Part shown: in pieces, positions 1 to 6,719 of the stretch
Layout of the letters: each line of letters begins with the position of its first letter
How positions within the stretch are numbered: the first letter of the stretch is position 1
DNA from: Betaproteobacteria bacterium HGW-Betaproteobacteria-8
GTDB taxonomy: Bacteria > Pseudomonadota > Gammaproteobacteria > Burkholderiales > Methylophilaceae
Length of the DNA: 13,899 nucleotides
Assembly: GCA_002842135.1 (NCBI GenBank)
Contig: PHCD01000046.1
Location: 1 to 13,899 of the forward strand
Direction: 5' to 3'
The notes under the pieces: model-generated
What the model was told of the DNA's origin: nothing
Databases searched by the model: none
The model's input: the letters and a program-made list of their open reading frames with translations, nothing else
Translations under genes and position numbers: made by a program

Positions 1-1
1 T

Positions 2-166
2 GGCCTGAAGACTGGCGTCAAGATCTCTGTTGCTGGTGGCGTTAAGGCTTCCACAACCAAGCAAGTTAAAGATGCTGGCGCTGACATCATCGTTGCTGGT
101 GCTGCTATCTACGGCGCTGCTGATCCTGCAGCTGCTGCTGCAGAAATCACTGGCCTGGCACACTAA
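2..166 (+). CDS. hxlA: 3-hexulose-6-phosphate synthase, 3' end only
   Basis: This is the last 54 residues of a TIM-barrel enzyme; the gene begins before the window. The family condenses formaldehyde with D-ribulose 5-phosphate to give D-arabino-3-hexulose 6-phosphate, the fixing step of the RuMP cycle in the cytoplasm. The visible frame contains VAGGVKASTTKQVKDAGAD and then IIVAGAAIY, the beta-7/beta-8 phosphate-binding end shared by the orotidine-5'-phosphate decarboxylase/HPS superfamily. The tail ends in an alanine-rich helix and GLAH, as expected for HPS. A strong terminator follows at once and the next gene is the partner isomerase, which supports the assignment over other barrels of the same superfamily. 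Confidence 0.88.
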   Translation, partial: GLKTGVKISVAGGVKASTTKQVKDAGADIIVAGAAIYGAADPAAAAAEITGLAH

Positions 167-173
167 GCTGGTT

Positions 174-206
174 AAAATCGAGCCCTCTAGAGGGCTCGAT
201 TTTTTT
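174..206 (+). terminator. Rho-independent terminator after hexulose-phosphate synthase
   Basis: A perfect 12-bp inverted repeat, ATCGAGCCCTCT then AGAGGGCTCGAT (177-200), extended by A-T pairs to 174-203. It runs into seven T residues (200-206). It begins eight bases after the stop codon, so most transcripts of the synthase should end here and the isomerase downstream needs readthrough or its own promoter. Confidence 0.92.
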
Positions 207-230
207 AGTTCTACCATTTGATACTAACAA

Positions 231-236
231 TATAAT
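231..236 (+). promoter_or_regulatory. Candidate -10 box for the hexuloisomerase gene
   Basis: A perfect TATAAT lies 44 bases before the isomerase start and just downstream of the terminator. No good -35 hexamer sits at 16-18 bp spacing (the best is around 208-214), so this may be a weak or activator-dependent promoter. A ribosome site, GAGG, precedes the ATG by six bases. Confidence 0.4.
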
Positions 237-279
237 TTCCGCATTCGCGGCAATCCAACTACTAAAACTCGAGGTTAAT

Positions 280-816
280 ATGACGCATCGTCAACTTATC
301 GTAAAAAAGATTTCAAGCGTTCTTGAAGCTACCGATAATTCTTATGATGAAAAACTAACGAACATGCTGGATAAGGCATCTCGTATTTTCATTACAGGTG
401 CAGGTCGCTCAGGGTTGGTAGCAAGATTCTTCGCAATGCGTTTGATGCACGGCGGTTATGAAGTCTATATCGTTGGTGAGATCGTGACACCAAGCATTCG
501 CGAAGGTGACCTGTTCATCGTCATCAGCGGCTCCGGTGAAACCGAAACCATGATTGCTTTCAGCAAGCGTGCCAAGCAAGTCGGTGCGAAGATGGTTCTT
601 ATCTCGACCAAGAGCAAATCCACGATTGCTGACATGTCTGACCTGGTTATCCAGATCGGCAATCCAGATCAATACGAGAAGATTCCAACCATGCCTATGG
701 GCACGACTTTCGAGCTTTCCACATTGCTGTTCCTGGAAGCCATTGTTGCGCACATCATTCATGAAAAAGGCATCGCAGAAGAAGTCATGCGAGCGACTCA
801 CGCTAACCTGGAATAA
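280..816 (+). CDS. hxlB: 6-phospho-3-hexuloisomerase (SIS domain)
   Basis: This protein of 178 residues converts D-arabino-3-hexulose 6-phosphate to fructose 6-phosphate, the second step of formaldehyde fixation in the RuMP cycle. A single SIS (sugar isomerase) domain fills it. FITGAGRSGLVARFFAMRL (38-56) is the first phosphate-binding loop and ISGSGETETM (82-91) the second. MGTTFELSTLLFLEA (140-154) contains the conserved glutamate region that the hexuloisomerase family uses as general base. The length matches the usual 175-185 residues. GAGG-type ribosome binding (CTCGAGG, six bases before ATG) supports this start. It lies 113 bases after hexulose-phosphate synthase, the normal pairing, but with a terminator in between, so the two may be expressed at different levels. 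Confidence 0.95.
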   Translation: MTHRQLIVKKISSVLEATDNSYDEKLTNMLDKASRIFITGAGRSGLVARFFAMRLMHGGYEVYIVGEIVTPSIREGDLFIVISGSGETETMIAFSKRAKQVGAKMVLISTKSKSTIADMSDLVIQIGNPDQYEKIPTMPMGTTFELSTLLFLEAIVAHIIHEKGIAEEVMRATHANLE

Positions 817-825
817 TGTTCCCGT

Positions 826-854
826 TTCAAGAGTGTGCTGGTCACGCTCTTGAA
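826..854 (+). terminator. Weak terminator-like hairpin after hexuloisomerase
   Basis: TTCAAGAGTG (826-835) pairs with CGCTCTTGAA (845-854), a 10-bp stem with one G-U pair and a nine-base loop, starting nine bases after the stop codon. No T run follows, only AGTTTG, so it could be a 3'-end stabilising hairpin or a weak terminator. Confidence 0.4.
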
Positions 855-1012
855 GTTTGTCATGGCTTGATTAACAGTAATCCCGGCACCGAGATATAGC
901 TATTTAGTTAGACGCAACTGGATTCTCTTGTTGTTGGCTTTGCCTTGATTTACTTCATGCTATAGATGACATCACAAGTGTCAGAACAAAAGCTTTCGGA
1001 ACAAAAACCGAA

Positions 1013-1040
1013 TTGATGACTTGACTGAATAATCTATATT
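1013..1040 (+). promoter_or_regulatory. Candidate sigma-70 promoter for the Fae-family gene
   Basis: TTGATG (1013-1018), a 16-base spacer and TATATT (1035-1040) fit the -35/-10 pattern. This would give a leader of about 138 bases. An overlapping alternative is TTGACT (1021-1026) with TATTTA (1044-1049) at 17 bp. The choice between them is not settled by sequence alone. Confidence 0.4.
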
Positions 1041-1184
1041 CCATATTTAGTCGGTCGATCAATGTAATTTAAAGAATTTTTAAGATTAGCCGTTATGTCA
1101 TATAACGAAGTGACATCTTAATTCGTGGCAAGAGCAACAATGCTTGACCCAATTTATCTGTGTATAACCAAATAGGAGAAGAAA

Positions 1185-1727
1185 ATGGCAGTGATTGACC
1201 GTGTACTGGTAGGTGAGGCTCTCGTCATTGAAGAGCGTCCGGATCATAGTGGGCTTGATCTGTTGAATGTTGCCCACATTGAACTGATTATGGGCCCGCG
1301 TGGCAGTGCAGCTGAAGATGCTTTCTGCCGTACTCTGACCGATCAGAAGTATGGTGTAAATGGCCTGTTGGCTATTGTTGCCCCTAACATGATGGTTAAG
1401 CCAGCGACAGTGATGTTTAATAAAGTGACGATCAAGAACGGTCGTCAGGCAGTTCAGATGTTTGGTCCGGCCCAACGTGGCGTGGCCATGGCTGTAATGG
1501 ACTGCGTTGCTGATGGCACCATTCCGCAGGATGAAGCAGAGAATGTATTCATTTGCGTTGGTGTGTTCATTGACAGCCGTGCTGATATTGATGAGCGTAT
1601 CCAGGACTGGAACTATCGCGCTGTCAAACAGGCGATCAAGTCTGCAGTTGCGCGTGAACCCAAGGTGGAAGATGTATTGAAGAACTACAAGGCTTCAGCA
1701 CATCCGTTCCAGGCAAGCGCAGAATAA
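1185..1727 (+). CDS. fae: Formaldehyde-activating enzyme family protein (Fae paralogue-like)
   Basis: Fae speeds the condensation of formaldehyde with tetrahydromethanopterin to methylene-tetrahydromethanopterin in the cytoplasm. This protein has 180 residues, against about 170 for the classical enzyme. Family signatures are clear: GEALV (10-14), AHIELIMGPRGS (30-41) with the catalytic-position histidine at 31, LLAIVAPN, KPATVMFNKVTI and RQAVQMFGPAQRGVAMAV. Three things differ from the classical enzymes as I remember them. There are about nine extra residues (roughly 15-28, EERPDHSGLD) just before the histidine. The usual Asp two residues after it is Glu33. The usual VFIH is VFID. These suggest a Fae2/Fae3-type paralogue rather than the housekeeping enzyme, so its activity is uncertain. 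AGGAGAAGAAA before ATG supports the start. Confidence 0.85.
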   Translation: MAVIDRVLVGEALVIEERPDHSGLDLLNVAHIELIMGPRGSAAEDAFCRTLTDQKYGVNGLLAIVAPNMMVKPATVMFNKVTIKNGRQAVQMFGPAQRGVAMAVMDCVADGTIPQDEAENVFICVGVFIDSRADIDERIQDWNYRAVKQAIKSAVAREPKVEDVLKNYKASAHPFQASAE

Positions 1728-1746
1728 GCGTTCAGTCTGGTAAGCG

Positions 1747-1774
1747 AAAAGCCCGATTAATATCGGGCTTTTTT
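1747..1774 (+). terminator. Rho-independent terminator after the Fae-family gene
   Basis: AAAAGCCCGAT (1747-1757) pairs with ATCGGGCTTTT around a four-base loop and runs into TTTTTT (1769-1774). The converging minus-strand gene ends at 1802. Read on that strand the hairpin is followed by only four T residues, so it may act in both directions but more strongly on the plus strand. Confidence 0.9.
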
Positions 1775-1801
1775 GTTTTATGAGTCTGCCTCAGGCTTTG
1801 C

Positions 1802-2500
1802 TTAAGTTTTGCTGACAGCGTCAATATCGTTGTGGCTCAGAAGCCCTGAATGCAGGATGGTGGCTACCAGGACACCCGACAGGCCGTCAGCCGCAAGTGT
1901 CCTCAGGTCGGCTGCATTCCTGACGCCGCCAGCAGCATAGATCTGAGTATGCCTTGCTTGCAGTCCGCCGAGCAACTTAATATCAGGCCCACTGGCGCTG
2001 CCAACCTTGTTCAGCGACATGGCAATTACTTGCTCCGGCCAGATGGAGGCATCCTGTAGTAATTCTGCAGGCCCTAAAAATTTATCCTGGAAAAAGTCCA
2101 GTGACAGTGCAAATGCATTTTGCAGGACATGCTTGATCTCGTAATAATGGTTCAGGTCTGCAATGCTTTCACTGCCGATTACGCAGTGCACACCTTGCTT
2201 TTTCCAGTAAGCAGCGTTTTCTGTACGATTGATGGCGGCATCCAGCCATATTTCAATAGCGCTGTGCCTGTTCTGGATTTCCCGAATGATGGCAGTATGG
2301 TCGCCACGCCCCTGAATCGCATTGATATCGGCAATGTAGAAGCGCTTGAATGGGTATAATTCGAGCAGGCTGCTGACAATATCGTGCGGTTCGCTACCAG
2401 CACACAGGCTTGACTGTACAGGCAGGTAGTTGGCGCGGTCTCCGCGTTTGGCATGGACGACCTGGCCGTCCATCAAATCAATGACAGGAATGATGTCCAA
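1802..2500 (-). CDS. HisA/HisF-like TIM-barrel protein of a C1-cofactor cluster
   Basis: This is a phosphate-binding TIM barrel related to histidine-pathway HisA, in the branch known from methanogens and methylotrophs whose reaction is not established. IIPVIDLMDGQVVHAKRGD is the first strand, LSLDF carries the mid-barrel aspartate, and YAAGGVRNAADLRTL followed by VLVATILHSG is the phosphate-binding end. Both aspartates at the HisA catalytic positions are kept, so it is probably an enzyme. I place the start at the TTG at 2500 because this puts the first aspartate at residue 8, as in HisA, and a GGA lies six bases upstream. A TTG at 2524 would add eight residues and is the other choice. It diverges from the cofactor operon. 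Nothing else in the window suggests histidine biosynthesis, so a role in methylofuran or tetrahydromethanopterin synthesis is the likely inference. Confidence 0.8.
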   Translation of the reverse strand: MDIIPVIDLMDGQVVHAKRGDRANYLPVQSSLCAGSEPHDIVSSLLELYPFKRFYIADINAIQGRGDHTAIIREIQNRHSAIEIWLDAAINRTENAAYWKKQGVHCVIGSESIADLNHYYEIKHVLQNAFALSLDFFQDKFLGPAELLQDASIWPEQVIAMSLNKVGSASGPDIKLLGGLQARHTQIYAAGGVRNAADLRTLAADGLSGVLVATILHSGLLSHNDIDAVSKT

Positions 2501-2568
2501 ATATTTTCCAATAAATTCGAGCAAGTATCTGCCATCGCCAGTACTGCTGTAACCAGTGAAGCAAGACC

Positions 2569-3588
2569 TTGAAAATTTTTGTCTGTGAATTTATTACCAG
2601 TGGCGGATTATATCGCGAGAGCCTGACTGCCGGCCTACTGATGGAAGGGCTCATGATGCGTAATGCTCTGCTGGCCGATTTGGCAGGGATCAGGGATGTT
2701 GAGGTTCTATGCGCGTATGATCACCGACTGCCTGCGCCTGAAGTGCAACATGCGATCATGGTCCGCGCGCTGGATGATGTCTGGCAGATCTGGGAGGGAT
2801 TGATCAAGCAATCTGATGCAGTCTGGTTGATTGCACCTGAGACCTCGGGCACGCTTTTGCGCTTGACCGAGCAGGTGGACCGGCATGGCAAACTGCTGCT
2901 TGGATGCCCTGCAATTGCTGTCAGTTTGACTAGCAGCAAACAGGCAACTGTTCATGCTTTGATGCAGGCAGGCATCGGTTGCGTGCCGACCAGCACTGCT
3001 CAGGAATGGCTGGCCGGGGAGAGATTGCCAGGAGTGGCTGGCTGGGTGGTCAAGCCTGATGATGGCGTCAGTTGTGAAGGCAGCGCTCACCTGCATGATG
3101 AAAAAGAGGTTACCGAATGGATTATGCAAAATGGACGCTTAACGCATATCGTGCAACCCTGGCGCCCTGGTGAGGCTGCCAGCATATCCATGCTCTGCCG
3201 TAATGGCCGATCCTGGCTGCTGAGCTGTAATCGACAGAAGGTATTGCATGATTCTGGCCGTTTTTGTTATCAAGGCAGCGTCATCAATGGCCTGTCTCAA
3301 TATTGGGATTCCTTTGCGTTGCTGGCGCAGCAGATTGCCCAGACGGTACCCGAGCTTACAGGATATGTCGGCGTGGACCTGATACTGGGCAGTGACGATC
3401 CGGCAATGCCGGAGGTTCTGGAAATTAACCCGCGGCTGACAACTTCTTATGTGGGCCTGAGACGGGCGACTGGAATCAATGTGGCTGAACAGATCCTGAA
3501 TCTGCTGGCCGAAAAAGGGCAAGAAAATGTCCCGTTTCATTTGCCCCGGATATCGAGGAATATAATAGATGTGACTTTAAAACAATAA
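2569..3588 (+). CDS. ATP-grasp ligase, MfnD-like (methylofuran/methanofuran pathway)
   Basis: This protein of 339 residues is an ATP-grasp ligase of the type that includes archaeal MfnD, the tyramine-glutamate ligase of methanofuran synthesis. EFITSGG (7-13), LIAPETSG (87-94) and GWVVKPDDG (158-166, with the nucleotide-binding Lys162) lead to GYVGVDLIL (265-273) and LEINPRLTTSYVGLR (284-298), which hold the metal-binding Glu285 and Asn287. Bacterial methylofuran is reported to contain tyrosine and glutamates, so attaching glutamate to a tyrosine-derived amine or to tyrosine is a reasonable inference, not shown here. The start is TTG at 2569 with a weak ribosome site. No ATG exists upstream and the barrel gene diverges close by. 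It heads a five-gene run; the next gene begins nine bases after its stop. Confidence 0.82.
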   Translation: MKIFVCEFITSGGLYRESLTAGLLMEGLMMRNALLADLAGIRDVEVLCAYDHRLPAPEVQHAIMVRALDDVWQIWEGLIKQSDAVWLIAPETSGTLLRLTEQVDRHGKLLLGCPAIAVSLTSSKQATVHALMQAGIGCVPTSTAQEWLAGERLPGVAGWVVKPDDGVSCEGSAHLHDEKEVTEWIMQNGRLTHIVQPWRPGEAASISMLCRNGRSWLLSCNRQKVLHDSGRFCYQGSVINGLSQYWDSFALLAQQIAQTVPELTGYVGVDLILGSDDPAMPEVLEINPRLTTSYVGLRRATGINVAEQILNLLAEKGQENVPFHLPRISRNIIDVTLKQ

Positions 3589-3597
3589 TTTAAATAT

Positions 3598-4647
3598 ATG
3601 AATTTAAATAAAATATATAAAGTTGGATGGGATGTGGGTGGAGCGCATCTGAAAGCCGTGCTGCTTGATGCTGAAGATCGGATGCTGAATGTTATCCAAT
3701 TGGCTTGTCCCTTATGGCTAGGGCTTGACCGCTTGGCAGCAGCGGTAGATGACGTTCTCTCAATATTCGCATATCCGGCACAGCACGCGATTACCATGAC
3801 GGGTGAGCTGGCCGATGTTTTCAGGAATCGGCATCACGGTGTGAACGAGATTGCGGCGGTCATGTCGGAAAAGCTGGGCGAACAATCCCGTTTTTATGCG
3901 GGTTCCCGTGGATTTGTTGCGGCATCCGAGGTCGATGTGTTTTATAAAGAGATTGCTTCAGCCAACTGGCATGCCAGCGCCAGCCTGGTTGCAGGGAAAC
4001 TTGGACAAGGCCTGCTGGTCGATATCGGTAGCACTACGACAGACCTGATCGTCCTGAGTGACGGCGTTCCTGCCAATCGCGGGTTTTCCGATGCGGAGCG
4101 CATGCGTGAAGATGAGCTGGTTTACACAGGTGTCGTGCGTACACCACTCATGGCGCTCACCCAGACGATTGCCTTCAAGGGGCACAAATACCGGATCGCT
4201 GCGGAACATTTCGCCACGACCTCAGACATTTACAGAATTACCGGTGAGTTAATGGAAACTGAGGATATGGCATCAACCGCAGATGGCGCCGAAAAAAGCA
4301 TAGATGCCAGTATGTGCAGGCTGGCCCGCATGCTTGGGCATGACCGAGAAGATGCTGACGATGCTGACTGGCTAATCTTGGCTAGATCATTCAAGAGTGC
4401 ACAGTTGGTGCAACTGGAAAGTGCCGTCAATAAACTGCTGGAACGAGGCCAGCTTGAAGCGGAAGCGCCTATTATCGCCGCAGGTGCCGGCCGTTTTCTG
4501 GTGCGGGAGCTGGCGCAGGGATTCCAGCGTGATTGTATCCAGGTCAATAGCCTGATTGCTTCGGAAACGGATGAAATGCGCCGTTGGGCCGGCGTTTGTT
4601 TTCCAGCCTATGCAGTGGCCTGCCTGATGTTTACAGATGGCGTCTGA
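3598..4647 (+). CDS. MfnF-like ASKHA-fold protein (methylofuran synthesis; 'H4MPT-linked C1 transfer' family)
   Basis: The protein has 349 residues and matches the family long annotated as a probable tetrahydromethanopterin-linked C1 transfer protein. Its archaeal member MfnF joins the aminomethylfuran diphosphate to glutamyl-tyramine in methanofuran synthesis. Visible signatures are VGWDVGGAHLKAVLL (9-23, first phosphate loop of the actin/hexokinase fold), MTGELADVF (67-75), SANWHASA (121-128), LLVDIGSTTTDL (139-150, second phosphate loop) and LVYTGVVRTPL (174-184). Despite the kinase-like fold the archaeal enzyme is a transferase, so annotation as a kinase or hydantoinase would mislead. The start ATG has no ribosome site and sits inside an A/T-only inverted repeat (3588-3609). 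Its end overlaps the annotated start of pabB by 11 bases. Confidence 0.85.
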   Translation: MNLNKIYKVGWDVGGAHLKAVLLDAEDRMLNVIQLACPLWLGLDRLAAAVDDVLSIFAYPAQHAITMTGELADVFRNRHHGVNEIAAVMSEKLGEQSRFYAGSRGFVAASEVDVFYKEIASANWHASASLVAGKLGQGLLVDIGSTTTDLIVLSDGVPANRGFSDAERMREDELVYTGVVRTPLMALTQTIAFKGHKYRIAAEHFATTSDIYRITGELMETEDMASTADGAEKSIDASMCRLARMLGHDREDADDADWLILARSFKSAQLVQLESAVNKLLERGQLEAEAPIIAAGAGRFLVRELAQGFQRDCIQVNSLIASETDEMRRWAGVCFPAYAVACLMFTDGV

Positions 4648-6055
4648 CAGCATGATGCAACATACACTCGATTACCATCCAGATAGCAGCCGCTTGTTTG
4701 CACGAATCGCCCATGAAGAATGGGCAGTGTTTCTCGATAGCGGCAAGCCCATGGGCCAATATGGACGTTATGACATTATTTGTGCCCGTCCATTCATCAC
4801 CATCGTTACGCAGGATGGCGTGACTCACGTCACTCAAGGTGGCGAGCAGACGGAGTATGCACATCATGACCCGTTTGACGTGCTGAAAGCGGTGTTATCG
4901 AGCTATCCGCAGCATCCGGCAGGTTTGCCGTTCTGCGGCGGGGCTATCGGCTATTTTGGCTATGACCTTGGGCGTTACCTTTACCTGGAGAAACTTCCTG
5001 ATATTGCGCTGAATGCCGAAGCCATTCCCGACATGTGCGTCGGCATCTATGACTGGGCCGTGATTGTTGATCACCGCGAGCAAAAAACCAGACTGGTCTC
5101 ATTTGCCTGCGATGAATCTACCCAGGCCAACTGGCCAGAACTATGCGCGCTGTTTGCCGACCTGCCACAGATGCCGAAATTGCAAGGTCGCTTCACTCTG
5201 ACGTCCGCAGTGACGTCCAACCTGGATGAAGATGCGTATGCCGAGCGATTCGACAAGGTCAAACAATATATCACTGAGGGCGATTGTTATCAGGTCAATC
5301 TCGCGCAACGTTTTTCGGCCAGGGCGGAGGGTGATGCCTGGCAAGCCTATTCTCATCTGCGTCAAATCAGCCCGGCACCGTTCATGGCTTACATGAACTT
5401 TCCTCAATGTCAGGTGCTTTCAGCCTCACCTGAGCGTTTTTTACAGCTTAGCGGTAGCCATGTGGAGACTCGCCCGATCAAGGGTACCCGGCCGCGGGCA
5501 AAAGAGGCCGATGAGGATATGCGTAATGCCAGTGAATTGATGCAAAGCCTGAAGGACCGTGCTGAGAACCTGATGATTGTTGACTTGTTGCGCAATGACA
5601 TCAGCAAGAGTTGTGAGGTGGGCAGTGTCAAGACTGACCGGCTATTCGCGCTGGAGAGTTTTGCCAATGTGCATCACCTTGTCAGTACCGTGACCGGCAG
5701 GCTGGCCCAGGACAAAACCGCGGTTGACCTCCTGCGGGGTTGTTTCCCCGGAGGCTCGATTACCGGGGCGCCAAAGTTGCGCTCCATGGAAATCATAGAA
5801 GAGCTGGAGCCACACCGGCGAGGAATTTATTGCGGGGCTATCGGTTACATAGGCTTTGATGGCAATATGGATACTAATATTGCTATTAGAACGGCAGTCT
5901 ATTCAAATAATGAAATCCGCTTCTGGGCCGGTGGCGGTATTGTCTCCGACTCTGAAATGCAGAAGGAGTACAGGGAAACCTGGGATAAGGCTTCCTCCAT
6001 GTTGCAGCTGATGCAATGCTTTGCTGGCAAAACAACAAGAGAAGAATCCGAATAA
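4637..6055 (+). CDS. pabB: Aminodeoxychorismate synthase component I (PabB)
   Basis: PabB adds ammonia to chorismate to make 4-amino-4-deoxychorismate, the precursor of p-aminobenzoate. The protein has 472 residues, close to the usual 450-470. The chorismate-binding domain fills the C-terminal half. It has RPIKGTRPR (279-287), whose Lys282 separates aminodeoxychorismate synthases from anthranilate synthases (PIAGT), and GGSITGAPK (372-380). The N-terminal domain keeps GGAIGYFGYDLGRYL. The annotated ATG overlaps the upstream stop by 11 bases; ATGs at 4652 and 4655 fit family N-termini (MQHTLDYHPD) equally well and none has a clear ribosome site. No glutamine amidotransferase (PabA) or lyase (PabC) lies here. 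p-Aminobenzoate is needed for both folate and tetrahydromethanopterin, which explains its place in a cofactor run. Confidence 0.93.
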   Translation: MASDSMMQHTLDYHPDSSRLFARIAHEEWAVFLDSGKPMGQYGRYDIICARPFITIVTQDGVTHVTQGGEQTEYAHHDPFDVLKAVLSSYPQHPAGLPFCGGAIGYFGYDLGRYLYLEKLPDIALNAEAIPDMCVGIYDWAVIVDHREQKTRLVSFACDESTQANWPELCALFADLPQMPKLQGRFTLTSAVTSNLDEDAYAERFDKVKQYITEGDCYQVNLAQRFSARAEGDAWQAYSHLRQISPAPFMAYMNFPQCQVLSASPERFLQLSGSHVETRPIKGTRPRAKEADEDMRNASELMQSLKDRAENLMIVDLLRNDISKSCEVGSVKTDRLFALESFANVHHLVSTVTGRLAQDKTAVDLLRGCFPGGSITGAPKLRSMEIIEELEPHRRGIYCGAIGYIGFDGNMDTNIAIRTAVYSNNEIRFWAGGGIVSDSEMQKEYRETWDKASSMLQLMQCFAGKTTREESE

Positions 6056-6082
6056 TATAAATCTCAACAAAGAGAGCGAATT

Positions 6083-6709
6083 ATGTGGGTAATCAAACTG
6101 GGTGGCAGTCTTCTCGGGTCGCAGGAACTGAAAGACTGGTTGGATGTGATTGCACATCATGGCGATGGCCGAATTGTGATTGTGCCAGGAGGCGGCATTC
6201 TGGCCGATGCGGTCTACGAGTCGCAGATGATGAGCGGTATCAGTGATCTGGTCGCACATAAAATGGCCGTGATGGCGATGGATCAGTATGGCATTTTGCT
6301 TGCAGGTCTGAATGCCGACCTGGTGACGGCTGCCAGTGATCTGGAGATAGCCGAGCGGGGCTGGCAGCATCGTGCTGTGGTCTGGCTGCCAAGCAGTATG
6401 GTGATTGCTGACGAGAGCATTCCCACCACCTGGGAGATCACTTCGGATAGCCTTGCCGCCTGGCTTGCGCACAAGTTGAATGCCGATCACCTGATATTGG
6501 TCAAATCCGAAAGACCGCAAATGGAACAGATATCCCTGGAAAGGCTGACCAAGGAAGGCTTTGTCGATGAGCATTTTGGCGATTATATCGTTGGACAGAG
6601 TTTTGGCACTTGGGTGATGGGCAAGGGAGATTTCAATGTGTTCAGCGATGGCTTGTCCGAGGAACAACTTATAGCTAACGGGTTGCCAGTGCGCTGTTCC
6701 TGGAATTAA
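6083..6709 (+). CDS. MfnE-like amino-acid-kinase-fold protein (furan phosphate kinase family)
   Basis: This small protein (208 residues) has the amino acid kinase fold. VIKLGGSLL (3-11) and IVIVPGGG (31-38) are the nucleotide-binding glycine loops. WLPSSMVIAD (101-110), TWEITSDSLAAWLAHKL (116-132) and LILVKS (137-142) match the family of archaeal MfnE, which phosphorylates aminomethylfuran-methyl phosphate to the diphosphate used by MfnF. The length fits that compact family and is too short for aspartokinase or glutamate 5-kinase. With an MfnF-like and an MfnD-like gene in the same run, a methylofuran role is the best reading, though the bacterial enzyme's substrate is inferred. It starts 27 bases after pabB with AAAGAGAG as ribosome site. 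Confidence 0.8.
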   Translation: MWVIKLGGSLLGSQELKDWLDVIAHHGDGRIVIVPGGGILADAVYESQMMSGISDLVAHKMAVMAMDQYGILLAGLNADLVTAASDLEIAERGWQHRAVVWLPSSMVIADESIPTTWEITSDSLAAWLAHKLNADHLILVKSERPQMEQISLERLTKEGFVDEHFGDYIVGQSFGTWVMGKGDFNVFSDGLSEEQLIANGLPVRCSWN

Positions 6710-6719
6710 GGAGAGCATC

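Larger units (their letters stand above)
817..1184 (+). other. 368-base gap without a gene
   Basis: I see no credible coding frame here. It holds a 10-bp hairpin after the isomerase (826-854), a candidate promoter for the Fae-family gene (1013-1040), and two inverted repeats that share a TGACA/TGTCA half-site (967-983 and 1095-1116). The bases just before 1185 carry a good ribosome site, AGGAG, seven bases before the ATG. Confidence 0.7.

Noticed and set aside
1098..1475. Antisense frame of 125 codons over the Fae leader and gene
   Set aside because: No recognisable domain or ribosome site, and the opposite strand is the Fae-family gene with clear signatures.
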